64,000 nt of DNA from Rhizopus sp. PT2906 (Eukaryota > Mucoromycota > Mucoromycetes > Mucorales > Rhizopodaceae). Location: assembly GCA_025529335.1 (NCBI GenBank), contig JAMYHX010000029.1, positions 62,001 to 126,000 on the forward strand, in the 5' to 3' direction. Each line of letters starts with the position of its first letter. Position 1 is the stretch's first letter. Positions 1-10,929 of this stretch are shown here, piece by piece. The notes beneath the pieces are model-generated. The model saw only the letters and a program-made list of their open reading frames with translations, had not been told where the DNA came from and did no database searches. Both the position numbers and the translations under genes were made by a program.

Positions 1-693
1 GATTTTATATAGCAACATGATTACTTCTCTAAATTCCTTGATCCGTGCAACATGGTTGGGAATGACCGCCACACCTTCCTTCACCCCAACATATAGTCTG
101 TTTGTTCCTAACTCCAGGGAGAACAAAGTCACTCTGCTCCCTACAAAATAATTGGAAATTAGAGAAGTTGTTTATTTCGTAAAAATTGATGTACCTGTTA
201 TCTGTAAGCCAGGGATGGCAATGCTTTGAGATATATATGGCACTTCTTTGATCAGCTTGTCCAGAAGTGTCTTGCTTTCAATGAGGAGTTTCGTCCTGTC
301 ATTGGTGATCTTGATCATGCTAGGGTTGAATCTGGCAATCTCAACGTTAGCGTTATCGGCTTCCTTTCTTCTTCTGGACATGGTGTCCTTGACAACTCTT
401 AGGTCCACTTTAAAACCTGGGTCTCTAGAAGCATTATGGGAATCGCCGACACTCTCTCCCCTAAATAATTTGTTATAACAGATGAATTCGGTGTCAAATA
501 GATATATTATTACGTACCACTTTGTCCTAAGATCTGTTCTTCTGAACAATCTCCCCAAGATTGGCGCCCAGATTTTTACGACGATGTCGCTTTCTGTTAT
601 ATCAACGTCTTTTTCAAAGACATAGCTATGAAACTCCAGGAGGGTAATAATGAGACGCAGATGTATGCCGATAAGTCTTTTTATAAAGGACAA
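1..693 (-). CDS. Partial gene, Mucorales-type multi-copy hypothetical protein
   Basis: I do not recognise a named family, but the reading resembles a lineage-specific protein that I associate with many copies in Mucorales genomes. Exon A lies at 693-195 and exon B at 140-1, running off the left edge. They are joined across a 54-bp GT-AG intron (194-141), which restores the frame after the ITG codons. The visible protein is hydrophilic and has the core FKVDLRVV followed by VEIARF, a spacing reminiscent of a PD-(D/E)XK nuclease core; the usual lysine would be arginine here. There is no ATG at the 5' end: the open frame begins at a TTG, so an upstream exon is missing or the copy is 5'-truncated. 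Function is unknown. The nuclease idea is inference. Confidence 0.5.
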
Positions 694-1608
694 GAAAAAA
701 GAAAGAGAAAGAATTCATTATTTACAACATCATCATTTTATATGCAAACAGGAGTATTACTTGACCAATAATAACATGTATTGTGGTCAGTTTCTTTGTA
801 TTATTCATCCTAAGAGTGTAGATTTAGAGTAATCCCATAAGATTAAGTATTGATAGGGTAAATACGATAACAACGTTTGTTTTCTTGTGAAACACGAAGC
901 TATCTGGGTCTTTTTCCTCTTGTTTCATACTTTTCTGTTTTAGGAAGAAGAAATACATGTATCGATTCTAGTATGTGCATATATTGTATTCAGCTTCTCT
1001 TTCTTTTTTTTTTTTTGAAGCTCATTCCAGTCATATTAACATCAGGTTTCTCGACTGACTGCGACTCAAAGTCTGTTATTTTTTTTTGTAGGCGGAAATG
1101 AAGGAATATCATCGTACTGGTTTGCTTCATTTTCTTCATCATCAAAGATGCCCCTCCTTCCATCTTTGTGATAAAAAGTCATTTAATAGTTCATTGCAAA
1201 GCTAGAGACTGTACAGAAAGAACAGTATTTTGACCTTGACGGTCTATTGAGTTCGAAAAGTGTACCAAATTAGGGCTTACAAGTTCGGTATCTGTGGGTT
1301 GGGGCTTGCCTTTTATTGGTAGTATTTTTCACACGAACTTGTCCTCATTGTTCTTTTGACTTGATCTTCATCTTGCTTACATCTGCGCCTATTTTAAATG
1401 ATAATCAATGCATTAAGATGCATATTTATGATATTTATTATTATCAAGTGTAAAAAGGGAAATAACTTGTTTCGAAGCTATTTTGGGAGATGAATTCATA
1501 CACACATACACACACTACAAAAGGGAGTTTGAAATATTTCTTTTGTGTATTTAAATAAAAACCTTTTAATCTCTCTCTCTCTTTTCTTTCTCTCTTATTA
1601 TTTTTAAA
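694..1608. other. Intergenic, no gene seen
   Basis: AT-rich sequence with short chance ORFs only. A CT-rich tract at about 1571-1600 immediately precedes the micro-ORF at 1609 and looks like the pyrimidine-rich leader seen before other genes in this window. Confidence 0.5.
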
Positions 1609-1754
1609 ATGATGTACAATACACTCAAGTTGAATGCAGTTGGATTATACGTTGGCGCAGTCTTTGGCACAGCAGCATTTACATATCTAAGGTAAACGAA
1701 ATAAATACATTTGAATACATGAAACTTATCTTTTTATTTATTTACAGTAAGTAA
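1609..1754 (+). CDS. Putative 29-aa single-span membrane micropeptide
   Basis: The ORF starts at tandem ATGs (1609 and 1612) directly after a CT-rich leader. Exon 1 is 1609-1691 and exon 2 is 1748-1754, joined across a 56-bp GT-AG intron (1692-1747). The spliced product is 29 residues with a hydrophobic stretch (VGLYVGAVFGTAAFTYL) long enough for one membrane span. If the intron is retained the frame stops one codon earlier, so both forms give nearly the same peptide. Very small single-span proteins are common in mitochondrial respiratory complexes and in the ER, but I cannot match this one to a family. The gene is inferred from leader, intron signals and composition; it could be chance. Confidence 0.4.
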
Positions 1755-3475
1755 AGCCCCTTTTCGTTTTATATAAAAACTAACATGGCAATAGGCATTC
1801 GAGGATTGATCATGTCACGAGCGTCAAATACTAAAACGAAACCTCTTCAGCATTTGAAATTATTAAATTATCAACCACGATCCATTTCTTCAATTTCTTC
1901 AAATCTACCGATGAATGTCCATAGTCGATGCTATTAGTTATACCCTTCATTGCTGTATGTGTATGTTCATTACTGTTTAAAAATCCTGCATTCTTTATTT
2001 CGTACATATAAAATCTTTGTGTTTTTACCAATCCTACATTAAAACAAACTTTACCCGTAACCGCAGACGATATGACTCATCTTCAACATGGCATTTTCTG
2101 TTTGATCCGCGTGATTAAGAAAAAGAGCATCGTCATTAATCAATCTTGCTTCCTTCCTTTGTAAGTAGTTCAGCTCTTATCACTAAAGAAAGACCGATTT
2201 GTGATTATGTATATTATTTAGAAGACAGCAAATAGTGGGGTAGTTGGATATTCTTGAACACACATTTTGTTGTTTCCGTATGAGAGATCCCTTAATTCTC
2301 CCCCCCAAAAATATCAAACTTAAAATTAACCATTGCTTTCAAAAAGGGGTCGTTACTCAGAGCCACGTTTTGGTCATCCATTACTGCTAATTGACTTTAT
2401 TCATCATGTAAGACGAAGCTATTCTTACTTTGGATGTACTGTTTAATAGAAGTAATAAAGAGTCGTTTCATAAGAAGGAGAGCAAAAAATAGGTCATGAA
2501 ACCCTTAGACATCTACTTAATGTCCCCCTCCCCCTTTATTTTTCTTTTTTTAGTTTAGGAACAATGTTCAGGTATGATTATCAAAAAAGTTGCAACTCAC
2601 ACGCTGTCTAGTGAGTCTTTTTTGTAGCCACCGTCACTCAGCTGTAATAAAAAGTAATTAATGTCACATGACGATGATTATTCTTTTATCTCTTTCGCAT
2701 GTACAACTTTTATTGTACAAAAAGAACGCTACATCAACTTTAAAGCATAACAAGAGAAGTATGATCTTATTAAAGATGACGTTTTTGACCCGATCACAGA
2801 TTACAAAGTCAGTCATTTACCTTTAAATGTATATAGAATATGGCTCTGTTTAAACACTCACTTCATTTTTAATATATATTGTATAAAGTTATTTGTGAAT
2901 CTTTTCATATAAAGTAAACGGCGTCTATTCAGAGACAATAAAGAGAACGAAAGGCGCATATGGGTAAACAATGCTATTCACACTGTCGATCCTTTCTTTG
3001 CTATCCTAATTTTACTTTTTATTGTGAACACATGCTGACTTTGTTATACTCTTACTGTGATCATTTATGATCCTTTGATTCTGTCTTTCATACAAGTGCT
3101 ACAATAAGTAGGATCATGCTGCTACTGGTAAAGTACCAGGAAAGAAGTACATATTAAAATAGCCAAAAGCATACAACTAGGTGACACATGTACTTTGAGT
3201 TTCATCTCAGTTCCACCAGTTGTACACTGATCTTTTACACTTTATAAAAACCAACATCTCTCTGTTTTATACAAACTTGATATATTCTACAATATACTTT
3301 AGAAAAGACTTATATTTTGTGTCAAATCAACAAGAGATTTCATAAAGAGGTTTGTTGTGATTTCAAAGATCCACGCTTTGATTACACAAGTATTCTCATA
3401 TAGATCCACCTTTTCCCCTGCGCCTCAATCGTTATTTTTTCTTTTTCTTTCCTCTTTTTCATTGTTGTATCAGTT
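1755..3475. other. Intergenic, no gene seen
   Basis: About 1.7 kb of AT-rich sequence without a convincing ORF. A CT-rich tract at about 3431-3460 precedes the start codon at 3476 and is probably part of that gene's promoter or leader. Confidence 0.5.
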
Positions 3476-4963
3476 ATGAATATTCAAAAGCCTAAAATCA
3501 ATATTATCTTGGTGGGTGTTTCAAGGATTGGCATATCTACGCTTACACAAGCATTCAGCTCAAGGACAGTAAAGACTTTCACCTTTGGTCCCTATCACAG
3601 GCTAGCCAAGATCGTCGAACTGGTTACTGATAAGGGCATATATCACATAATGGATCCACATCGCTTATATGATGCAGCAGATGAAAACATCACAAAGCAA
3701 AACGCAGGCGACATCATCAACCAGTTGAATCTCCTGGCTTCACCCTACATCATCTGTTTTGTGGTCACGTTGAATGTTGAAAGCGTTCATAGCATTGATC
3801 TTGAGATGATGAGAACCATCAAAAGGTACTTTCATACCCCCAATGCAAAATACGCCCTTGTTTTCAATTTGCTATCAACAAACTTATATTTCAAAGTTGC
3901 AGAAGACAATAGTTTCAGAAAAACACTCTTAACCGCTTATCATCAAGGTGCAGGCGTTAAGGTACCTGATAATGATATACTGCTCATCACCAACAGATTT
4001 GTCGGTTATTCGATGCCAGAACAGAGTGAACTTTTAACAGAGTATGTAAAGAAGATCGAAGCAAAGCATATCAAAGAACAAGAACAGCGGTTAAAGGAGC
4101 TCTTAATGAAACAAAAACAACAGATTCATCCACACTCATCGCGTTCATCACAGCAGAAACGAGCTTCTACCATGCCTGCATTGAATCCTCGTCCCCAGAG
4201 TATGAGTCCTCCCTTACCACGTCGTCCAAATAGCTTTCAGCACCCAACTCATACGTATACCAATCCATCGGCACAGAATCCATATATAAACCCACGGCCA
4301 CAGTCATATACCAACCCACAATCATATAATAACACTCAGCCACAGGTACACAATGCACGTCCGCAGGCGTATTCTAATTCACGTCCACAGGCATATAATA
4401 ACCCACAACAACAACAGCAGCAACAACATTCTTTCAACCGTCCACAGCAGACATCGTTCAGCATGCCATCTTTCATCAATCCTCACATTCAGCAACAACA
4501 GGTTTTACAATACATACAAAATATTCAGAAACAACAACAACAGCGAATACAGCAAATCATACAGCAGCAGTTGGAAAGCACCACTCCTACCAGTGACACA
4601 TCCTCCGCTTTTAGCTTTTCTTCTAATGACAATAGCAGTAGTAGCTCATTTGGAGCAGACTTTAATATGGATCCTAGTAACTTTATGGACACAACCCAAC
4701 AGTCATTCAACACTGACCCTTCTTTCAACTTTGATCCCACTCAGCAGTCTTTTAATACGGATGCTTCATTCAATTTTGATCCATCTCAGTTTGGATTTGA
4801 CTCTTCCTCGAATCTTTTGAATAATTTGAGTCAGTTCAATGGTGATTCTTTAAACACTATGGCTGGTTCCTTTATGGATCCAGCAAGTGCAGTCAACCTG
4901 ATGGCTTCTGGGTTTAGTGGTACTGATACATTAAGCGCAGCAACAGGATGTACAATCATGTAA
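3476..4963 (+). CDS. AIG1/Ras-like GTPase-fold protein with Q/N/P-rich tail and CaaX end
   Basis: Single-exon 495-aa protein. Residues 1-200 resemble the AIG1/GIMAP-like P-loop GTPase fold found in Mucorales: a beta strand IILVG leads into GVSRIGIST at the P-loop position. The invariant P-loop lysine (GKS/T) is replaced by isoleucine, so nucleotide binding may be weak or lost. A Lys/Glu-rich helix (about 190-215) leads into a long low-complexity tail (about 220-470) rich in Gln, Asn, Pro and Ser, with repeated RPQ-containing units and repeated QQSFNTD-type units. The protein ends in CTIM, which fits a CaaX prenylation box and suggests membrane anchoring. The start ATG follows a CT-rich leader. 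Domain fold is moderately supported; pseudo-GTPase status and prenylation are inference. Confidence 0.7.
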   Translation: MNIQKPKINIILVGVSRIGISTLTQAFSSRTVKTFTFGPYHRLAKIVELVTDKGIYHIMDPHRLYDAADENITKQNAGDIINQLNLLASPYIICFVVTLNVESVHSIDLEMMRTIKRYFHTPNAKYALVFNLLSTNLYFKVAEDNSFRKTLLTAYHQGAGVKVPDNDILLITNRFVGYSMPEQSELLTEYVKKIEAKHIKEQEQRLKELLMKQKQQIHPHSSRSSQQKRASTMPALNPRPQSMSPPLPRRPNSFQHPTHTYTNPSAQNPYINPRPQSYTNPQSYNNTQPQVHNARPQAYSNSRPQAYNNPQQQQQQQHSFNRPQQTSFSMPSFINPHIQQQQVLQYIQNIQKQQQQRIQQIIQQQLESTTPTSDTSSAFSFSSNDNSSSSSFGADFNMDPSNFMDTTQQSFNTDPSFNFDPTQQSFNTDASFNFDPSQFGFDSSSNLLNNLSQFNGDSLNTMAGSFMDPASAVNLMASGFSGTDTLSAATGCTIM

Positions 4964-5040
4964 TGGATTATCTATTATACTAATAAATAATAATTAAATT
5001 TAATGATAATAATTGCTTGTTTGATTCATTCATTTTATTT

Positions 5041-5110
5041 GGCCCCAGCTGGAAATGCAGCTGTGTAGGACACACAGCTTAAAGGACTGCTTTTAAGCCA
5101 CCGCCTTTCA
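5041..5110 (+). promoter_or_regulatory. Cluster of overlapping hairpins in the 3' region
   Basis: Between the stop at 4963 and the next gene, 5059-5066 (AGCTGTGT) pairs perfectly with 5072-5079 (ACACAGCT) across a 5-nt loop. 5077-5083 (GCTTAAA) pairs with 5092-5098 (TTTAAGC). The two stems share bases 5077-5079, so they compete in part. A third short palindromic pairing lies at 5046-5063. It could be a 3'-UTR element, a small structured RNA, or chance; strand and role are unknown. Confidence 0.3.
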
Positions 5111-5165
5111 TTTTTAAAATTGACTACAGGGAAAGGGAAACCTTTATTAGAGATTAGATTAAAAA

Positions 5166-6512
5166 ATGGGAAAGAGAAAGCATTCTGACGAACAATCCTC
5201 ACGTCATGTTAAAATCGTAGTTGCTGAAAAACAAACTGATGTAGAGCCACCTTACTTGGGTAACCTTTTTTTTTTTTTACTTATTTTGAATAAAAAGAAC
5301 TAATGACCCTCTCTTCTTTTAGTGGCCTTTCCTGGTACAAAGCCTCCCTCTGACTTGATTTATACACCTCACAGACGTGAACAAGAAGACAAAAAAGCTG
5401 AACAACGAGTCATTTCCGGCGAAACAGAAAAAGTGATATACACTGGCTCCAATTTCGGACGAGATGCTATTGACACTCACTGTAAGTATCTTGTTGGTGT
5501 TTATTCCAAGAAAGAGAATACACTTAGTATCACGAATGCACCCATCATGAGAATGAATCGAACCGTAAAGGCCTTACAATCAGAATCGAACGTACAAGGA
5601 AGCACGGCCCGTGGTATGGCAGCCCGTGCTGCTCTCGGTTTGGCTTTCGGTACAGTCAAGGCCAAGAAACAGCTGAATAGCGATGAACGCAACTTGGTTA
5701 CGGGTGAGCAGTTGGCAGACGAAATGGATAATTTGCATTCAGAGATTGGTAAATCAACAGCCAACATACCCAAGAAGGACGAACTTAAGAAATCAATGGA
5801 AACGGCATTACCTGTTCCCAAACACAACATCGAAGCTGAGTCACCTGAGGAAGCTTATGATCTGTCATCGATTGTGACAGATGAAGAGCTCAACTCAATC
5901 AATCCCAAGGAATTATTAAAGGAAACATCATTAGAAGGCGTAAAGTCTCATCTGGCTTATCGTGACTCTAAATTCATCAATGATCGTCTGATGGCCATCA
6001 TTGCAGCTTCAGGAAAGAAGGATCGTAAGCGTGTTCGCACGTTGATGTATATCAATATTCTCATGGCATATTACGTCCGTGTGCGTGCATCAGACTTGAA
6101 AGATCGTAGAAAGGTAGAGACAGCACTAAAGAATCCTTCGAGCATAATATTAGATGGGCTTGCTGAAAGATACACAGAATCTAATACGTAAGTTATATCA
6201 TATCTAAATAATTCGTTGAATTCATCCTCTACTCATAGACGTACACCTGTTATGGCAGATAAACTTCTCTTATACATGTTTACACTCATCCTCTCTGTCT
6301 CTGGATATAGCGTGGTGATTGATCAATTAGGCAAAGATCTTTTACTCAAGCCCATCAAGATCACATCATTATTCAAGACACTAGGATGTAAGATAGATAA
6401 AGCAAGTACAGAGGAATGTCGTGAACTTGGTACGAAATCAGCAAAGAAGGCTCAATTGGTTGTTCCTTTAAAATTCCCTGAAGTCAGAACAGGCGGTGGA
6501 CCTCGTCGTTAG
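5166..6512 (+). CDS. RPA49: DNA-directed RNA polymerase I subunit A49 (RPA49)
   Basis: Exons 5166-5259, 5323-6187 and 6239-6512 give about 410 aa, close to yeast Rpa49 (415 aa). The introns are 63 and 51 bp with GT-AG ends. A49 is a Pol I-specific subunit that forms a TFIIF-like dimer with A34.5 and helps initiation and elongation of rRNA transcription in the nucleolus. The N-terminal part contains VAFPGTKPPSD and GSNFGRDAIDTHCKYLVGVY, which fit the A49 dimerisation module. The C-terminal half (from about residue 215) fits the tandem winged-helix region, including the stretch FINDRLMAIIAASGKKDRK. The start was chosen as the ATG opening a basic GKRKH segment that splices in frame. It lies upstream of and co-directional with PRMT1. 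Confident identification from family resemblance. Confidence 0.85.
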
Positions 6513-7392
6513 AATTAATATACAGTGAATGGTTTATTTCAATAAAAACTTTTCAATAAAACCATTAATAATTCGCATTTTTAAATTATATTGTTTTATT
6601 TTGAAGAAGGGATCAAGAAGATACACCCCAGTTTTATCGTTTTCTTCAGTTAACTTTAAAATGCTTGGATTGACAATTGTTTCTAATGCTTCCGAAGGAG
6701 GGGTAGAGAAACGATGCTCTACAAGTTTTTTTTAGTAGAATTATATATTTGTACCAGCAGCTTGAGTAAAGAAGACCTTAATCTGGCCAAACTGGTCGGT
6801 CGAGGCAAAATAAAACGTGTCTGCAATCTTTTTTAACATTGACAACCCTCCAAATAGCCCTTTGTGATGGTCAAATGATATCTTGGAGCGATCAGTGACC
6901 TGAAATGAGACGATGTCTCAAGTAATAAAATCTCTAGGCGATGAGTGCCATAGAGCGTTATTTTCCCGTTTGCCTTGTATTGACCTACATAGGAAACACT
7001 ACATACACCAGAAAATACACCAGGAGTTAGACTAATTCTACAGGCGCTTCCTCTATTCATTACTTATGATACCACCCAACAAAACTATTCAACCATCTTG
7101 AATTGTTTATTTTTAAGAAGAGATAAAAAAGAAATGCTGTTATTTATTCATGTTTATGTTGCCAGTTTGATCAACCAAGATTCAAGAACACGTGTAATTA
7201 TGATAATTCGTATTTACATTATTTAGCTTATTTTCTGGTGTATTTTCTGGTGCATGTAGTGTTCAACGCTTCAATATTTTGTCCGGAAATCAATTTCGGG
7301 TGACTGTATTTTTTTAAAAACGTATCAAAATTTTCCCCCTTTCTTTTTTTTTTTTTTTTTTTTTCCTTCTTTTAAAAGTAGATTGATCAACA
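6513..7392. other. Intergenic with repeat-family remnant
   Basis: About 0.9 kb between RPA49 and PRMT1. Bases 6833-7060 carry a minus-strand ORF remnant and 7078-7270 a sequence that recurs near 28655-28795 (see the repeat entry). A long T-run and CT tract at about 7335-7375 precede the PRMT1 start. Confidence 0.5.
6833..7270 (-). repeat. Dispersed repeat, ORF-bearing copy (family R1)
   Basis: A minus-strand open frame (7060-6833) reads through RGSACRISLTPGVFSGV and NGKITLYGTHRLEI. The same protein signature recurs in broken form on the minus strand near 27590-27680 and near 55190-55260. The flank at 7078-7270 recurs at 28655-28795 with long shared blocks such as GTGTAATTATGA and ATTCGTATTTACATT. 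This is direct evidence of a dispersed repeat in this genome. The identity of the mobile element is unknown; no terminal repeats or target-site duplication could be assigned by eye. Confidence 0.55.
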
Positions 7393-8557
7393 ATGGCTGC
7401 ATCTACACCTTCCCACAATGTCGAGACTATGACAAGCAAGGATTATTATTTTGATTCATATGCTCACTTTGGTAACGTAAAAGAGACAAGTCTATTATTG
7501 TTTACTAATATCCTACAAAGGTATTCACGAGGAAATGTTAAAGGATGAAGTCCGTACTTTAGCTTATCGTAACTCAATCTACAACAACAAGCATCTGTTC
7601 AAAGATAAGGTTGTTCTTGATGTTGGCTGTGGTACTGGTATCCTTTCTATGTTTGCTGCCAAGGCTGGAGCTAAGCATGTTTATGGTGTAAGGACATTAT
7701 AATCATATAAAGATGAATATTGATCTTTATATTTTTCAGATCGATATGTCCAATATCATTCATCAAGCTCGTGTGATTGTGAAAGACAATCATTTGGATG
7801 ACAAGGTTACACTTATCCAAGGTAAAATGGAAGAAGTTGTTTTGCCTGTTGATAAGGTAGACATTATTATCTCTGAGTGGATGGGATACTTTTTATTATA
7901 CGAGTCTATGCTTGACACTGTTCTTGTTGCTAGAGACAAGTATTTGGTAAGTTGTATAAAATTTTATTTATCATGAGGCTTATATCAAAAACGTAGGCAC
8001 CCGGAGGAATGATCTTCCCTGATAAAGCCACCATGTACATTGCAGCCATTGAAGATGGTGACTATAAGGAAGAAAAGATTCATTATTGGGACAATGTCTA
8101 TGGCTTTGATTACTCCTCTATCAAAAATCTTGCCTTAAAGGAACCTCTTGTGGACGTGGTTGATGCTCGCAACGTGGTCTCCACAGCTTGTCCGTTCAAA
8201 GAGATCGACATTGCCACAGTCACCAAAGCCGATTTGACATTCAAGGCACCCTTCAAGATTACAGCCACACGTGATGACTATGCTCATGCCTTCCTTGCTT
8301 GGTTTGATATCGGATTCACTCACTGCCATAAGCCCGTGAACTTTTCTACAGGTCCACATGCCAAATACACACATTGGAAGCAAACTGTCTTTTACACACC
8401 CGAGACATTAACCTTGAAGGAAGGCGAGAGTATCGAAGGTGAAGTGAGCTGTGCGCCTAATCAAACAAACCCTAGAGATCTTGATATCATCATTGACTTC
8501 AAATTAGACGGTCAACATGGTACTATTCAAGACAAGTGTGAATATAAAATGCATTAA
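7393..8557 (+). CDS. HMT1: Protein arginine N-methyltransferase 1 (PRMT1/Hmt1)
   Basis: Four exons, 7393-7471, 7521-7687, 7740-7946 and 7997-8557, give 337 aa. The three introns are 49-52 bp with clean GT-AG signals. The enzyme transfers methyl groups from S-adenosylmethionine to arginine in RGG-rich proteins such as hnRNPs, and to histone H4 Arg3, producing asymmetric dimethylarginine. All diagnostic parts are visible: SAM-binding motif I VLDVGCGTGILSMFAAKAGA, the double-E loop SEWMGYFLLYESM with both catalytic glutamates, and the THW loop YTHWKQ. The N-terminus contains SKDYYFDSYAHFGIHEEML, the helix that closes over SAM. Length matches yeast Hmt1 (348 aa). The LisH-WD40 gene starts 66 bp downstream. 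Confidence 0.96.
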
Positions 8558-8623
8558 ATTTTTTTTTTCATGTGTAATATCTGAGTAAATAAAAGCATTT
8601 CCCTTTTTTTCTTCTTTTATTAA

Positions 8624-9883
8624 ATGTCTCATTCTGTCCAACTTCACGCGTCAGTGTTAAAGTTTCTAGTCGATCATGGCTATATGGAATCAGCAGAAGC
8701 GTTCAGGAGAGAAGCTAGAAGACAGTTAGATTTAGCAGAACAAGATGACGCTGTAGACACTGAACAGTTGGCACGTCAAATGTCACAATTACAAATCAAA
8801 AGGTAATATTGAGAATGCACAATCCCTTCCTTTTGCTTATTATAATTTAGAACAAACGAATTAGCTGATGGAGATGAACGTTACTTTAATATGCTAACCA
8901 GAAGTTATGATGACATTCACTACTCCAACATTTTAGCTGTTGCGATCGAACCTCAGACCCAAGCTCTTGCAACTAGTTCAATTGACAAGACGGTCAAGAT
9001 CAGTTCATTCCTGAGTCATCACGAACTATCACCACGGACCTACCGACACCACCAGGCACCCGTTCTGAGCATCGACTTTCATCCGAGATACCCTCAGTTG
9101 ATGCTCACTACATCCATGGACGGCACCAGTGTGCTTGTTGACACGTACTTTGAACCTGAGTTTGGACAGGCGGTTGAAACATCAGGCGTACACCAAGTAT
9201 TTAAGGACCACAAAAAGTATGTCGTGCGTGGATTATTCTCGCCTGGTCAAGGGCAGTACATAGCAACAGCCTCATATGACCGAACGGTGTGCATCTACAG
9301 ACAAGTCAATGATGACGGACTACCCAAGTATGCGCTTGAGAGACAGCTGGGTCCATTCGTGGGTAACGTCGAGACGATCTGTTTTGCAAGTGACAGTCTA
9401 TTGATTGTGGGAGTGCGGGATGATAATTATTTACATTATATCCAGTTACCCGAGATGCACCAGCGCCGGGTCAACATGAATACCATGGGCGATGACTGGG
9501 TCTCGTTCTCGCCTGTACACCTCTCTGTGTCGGCTGATGGTCAGTACGTGCTGTGTACGACGGATCATGTGAGCGGAAGAACGATCTTGTTTGCCCTGGG
9601 TGAGTCAACGCAATTGCAAAACTACTATATTCAAGGCACAGACAACCAGTTCATGGTCAAGCGTCACGTGTGGCATCCCTCTGGCTTATACTTTTATGCA
9701 TCGGGAGGAGATGATCATTCGATTTTGGTCATAGAGACAAAGTCGGGTCGAGTTGTGGATACCCTGCTTGGACATAAGGCAATGATTCGGTCCCTTGTGC
9801 TCAATCCAGAAGTGGGACTTGTAAGCGCAGGTTATGATCATACAGTCAAGGTGTGGACTTGGACATCAACACTATCAAGATAA
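8624..9883 (+). CDS. LisH-motif WD40-repeat protein
   Basis: Exons 8624-8802 and 8851-9883, joined across a 48-bp GT-AG intron, give 403 aa. The N-terminus (about 5-35: VLKFLVDHGYMESAEAFRRE) is a LisH dimerisation motif. The rest forms WD40-type repeats; readable blades include LAVAIEPQTQALATSSIDKT, VLSIDFHPRYPQLMLTTSMD, RGLFSPGQGQYIATASYDRT and MIRSLVLNPEVGLVSAGYDH, the last ending VKVWTW. Such proteins usually act as scaffolds, often in ubiquitin-ligase or chromatin complexes. I cannot assign an ortholog. It starts 66 bp after PRMT1 and converges on the BCP1 gene with only 30 bp between stop codons, so the 3' UTRs must overlap. Confidence 0.85.
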
Positions 9884-9913
9884 TATAGCAAATAAACTTT
9901 ATTGTATGTACAT

Positions 9914-10929
9914 TTATTGAGGTACTGTTGAGGAGCACGTCTTTGATATTTCGGCTACCAGATCATCAAATTTGGATTGATGCACAAACAATAGCCTGCG
10001 AGCGGGTTGAATGCCAAAGTCAGAGAATGCTCGTCTAGAATCTGCAGCCTGTTCCTTTTCGCTGTTTGTAAATGTATAATCGAACTGATACTCTGCATAA
10101 TTAGCAATGATCTCATCTTCAGACTGGAAATAAAAGGTTTCGTTATTGACTGGCTTTTTACTGCTGCCAGCCTTTTCTCCTTCTCCTTCTTCTTCGTCAT
10201 CTATGGAAGAAGCGACTTCTCTATAGGTCTTTGAAATGAACATGTACCATTCAAATGAATAAGGTTCATTCTGCTGCACTGCCTTTTTTGTCTCTTCTTG
10301 AAGCATGGCATACATAGGAGGCATGATTTCTACTGGCATATTGATAAATCTTTCAGACACGACCCAACCGACCTGTTTATGATTCAGTATCTCGTTCACT
10401 GCCTGATGTAAGGGTTCGTTCTTCTTTGGACACTTGTTGAGTAAGTAACTGCATAGTTGTTGAATGCCTTCTTTATCCTATTTTATACGTGTGTCAGCAT
10501 CGATTCTATAGTATATACACATGTATACCTTTTGCTGTTGAAGGTTGATGACACTAAGAATAGCGTATGGATCTGATTTTTGATCGTCTACTTTGACTGT
10601 TGTTCCAACGTGATTTTCTTCAATCAAGATGTCAGCAAGGTCACTCAGATTGATGAGCTCAGCATCAGAAGAAAAGAGTTGAGTAAGCAGCTTCTTTAAG
10701 GCGTGAAAGTCTATTTCGTCTGGATTATAAAAGTCAAAATCGACATCGACTACTTCCTAAACAATACAATGAATAAAGGTGTTTCACACAAACACACACA
10801 AAGACGACTTACTTGAAGGCCATCGTCTGAATCTTGTTCTTCTTCTTCTTCTGTTTGCTTATGTGATCTCTTCAATGGTTTTTCGTCTTCTTGTTCGTCT
10901 ATAGGCGCTCTTCTCTTTAGGTTACTCAT
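9914..10929 (-). CDS. BCP1: Bcp1/BCCIP family protein
   Basis: Minus-strand exons 10929-10813, 10756-10529 and 10477-9914 give 302 aa; both introns are 51-56 bp. Yeast Bcp1 is an essential nuclear protein that chaperones ribosomal protein Rpl23 (uL14) and is needed for nuclear export of the PI(4)P 5-kinase Mss4. The N-terminus is a charged, acidic nuclear-type tail (KRRAPIDEQEDEKP, EEEEEQDSDD). The folded part starts with VVDVDFDFYNPDEIDFHALK, typical of the family, and continues through GWVVSERFINMPVEIMPPMY and FQSEDEIIANYAEYQFDY. The start at 10929 was preferred over an upstream in-frame ATG because the longer leader is hydrophobic and unlike the family. Convergent with the LisH-WD40 gene. 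Confidence 0.9.

Noticed and set aside
248..478. Plus-strand ORF of 76 codons
   Set aside because: Antisense shadow of the truncated minus-strand gene at 1-693, which has a consistent intron and family-like sequence.
4353..4820. 155-codon plus-strand ORF within the AIG1-like gene
   Set aside because: Out-of-frame reading of a Q/N/P-rich repeat; composition (His/Thr/Leu-rich) is an artefact of the CAA/CAC repeats.
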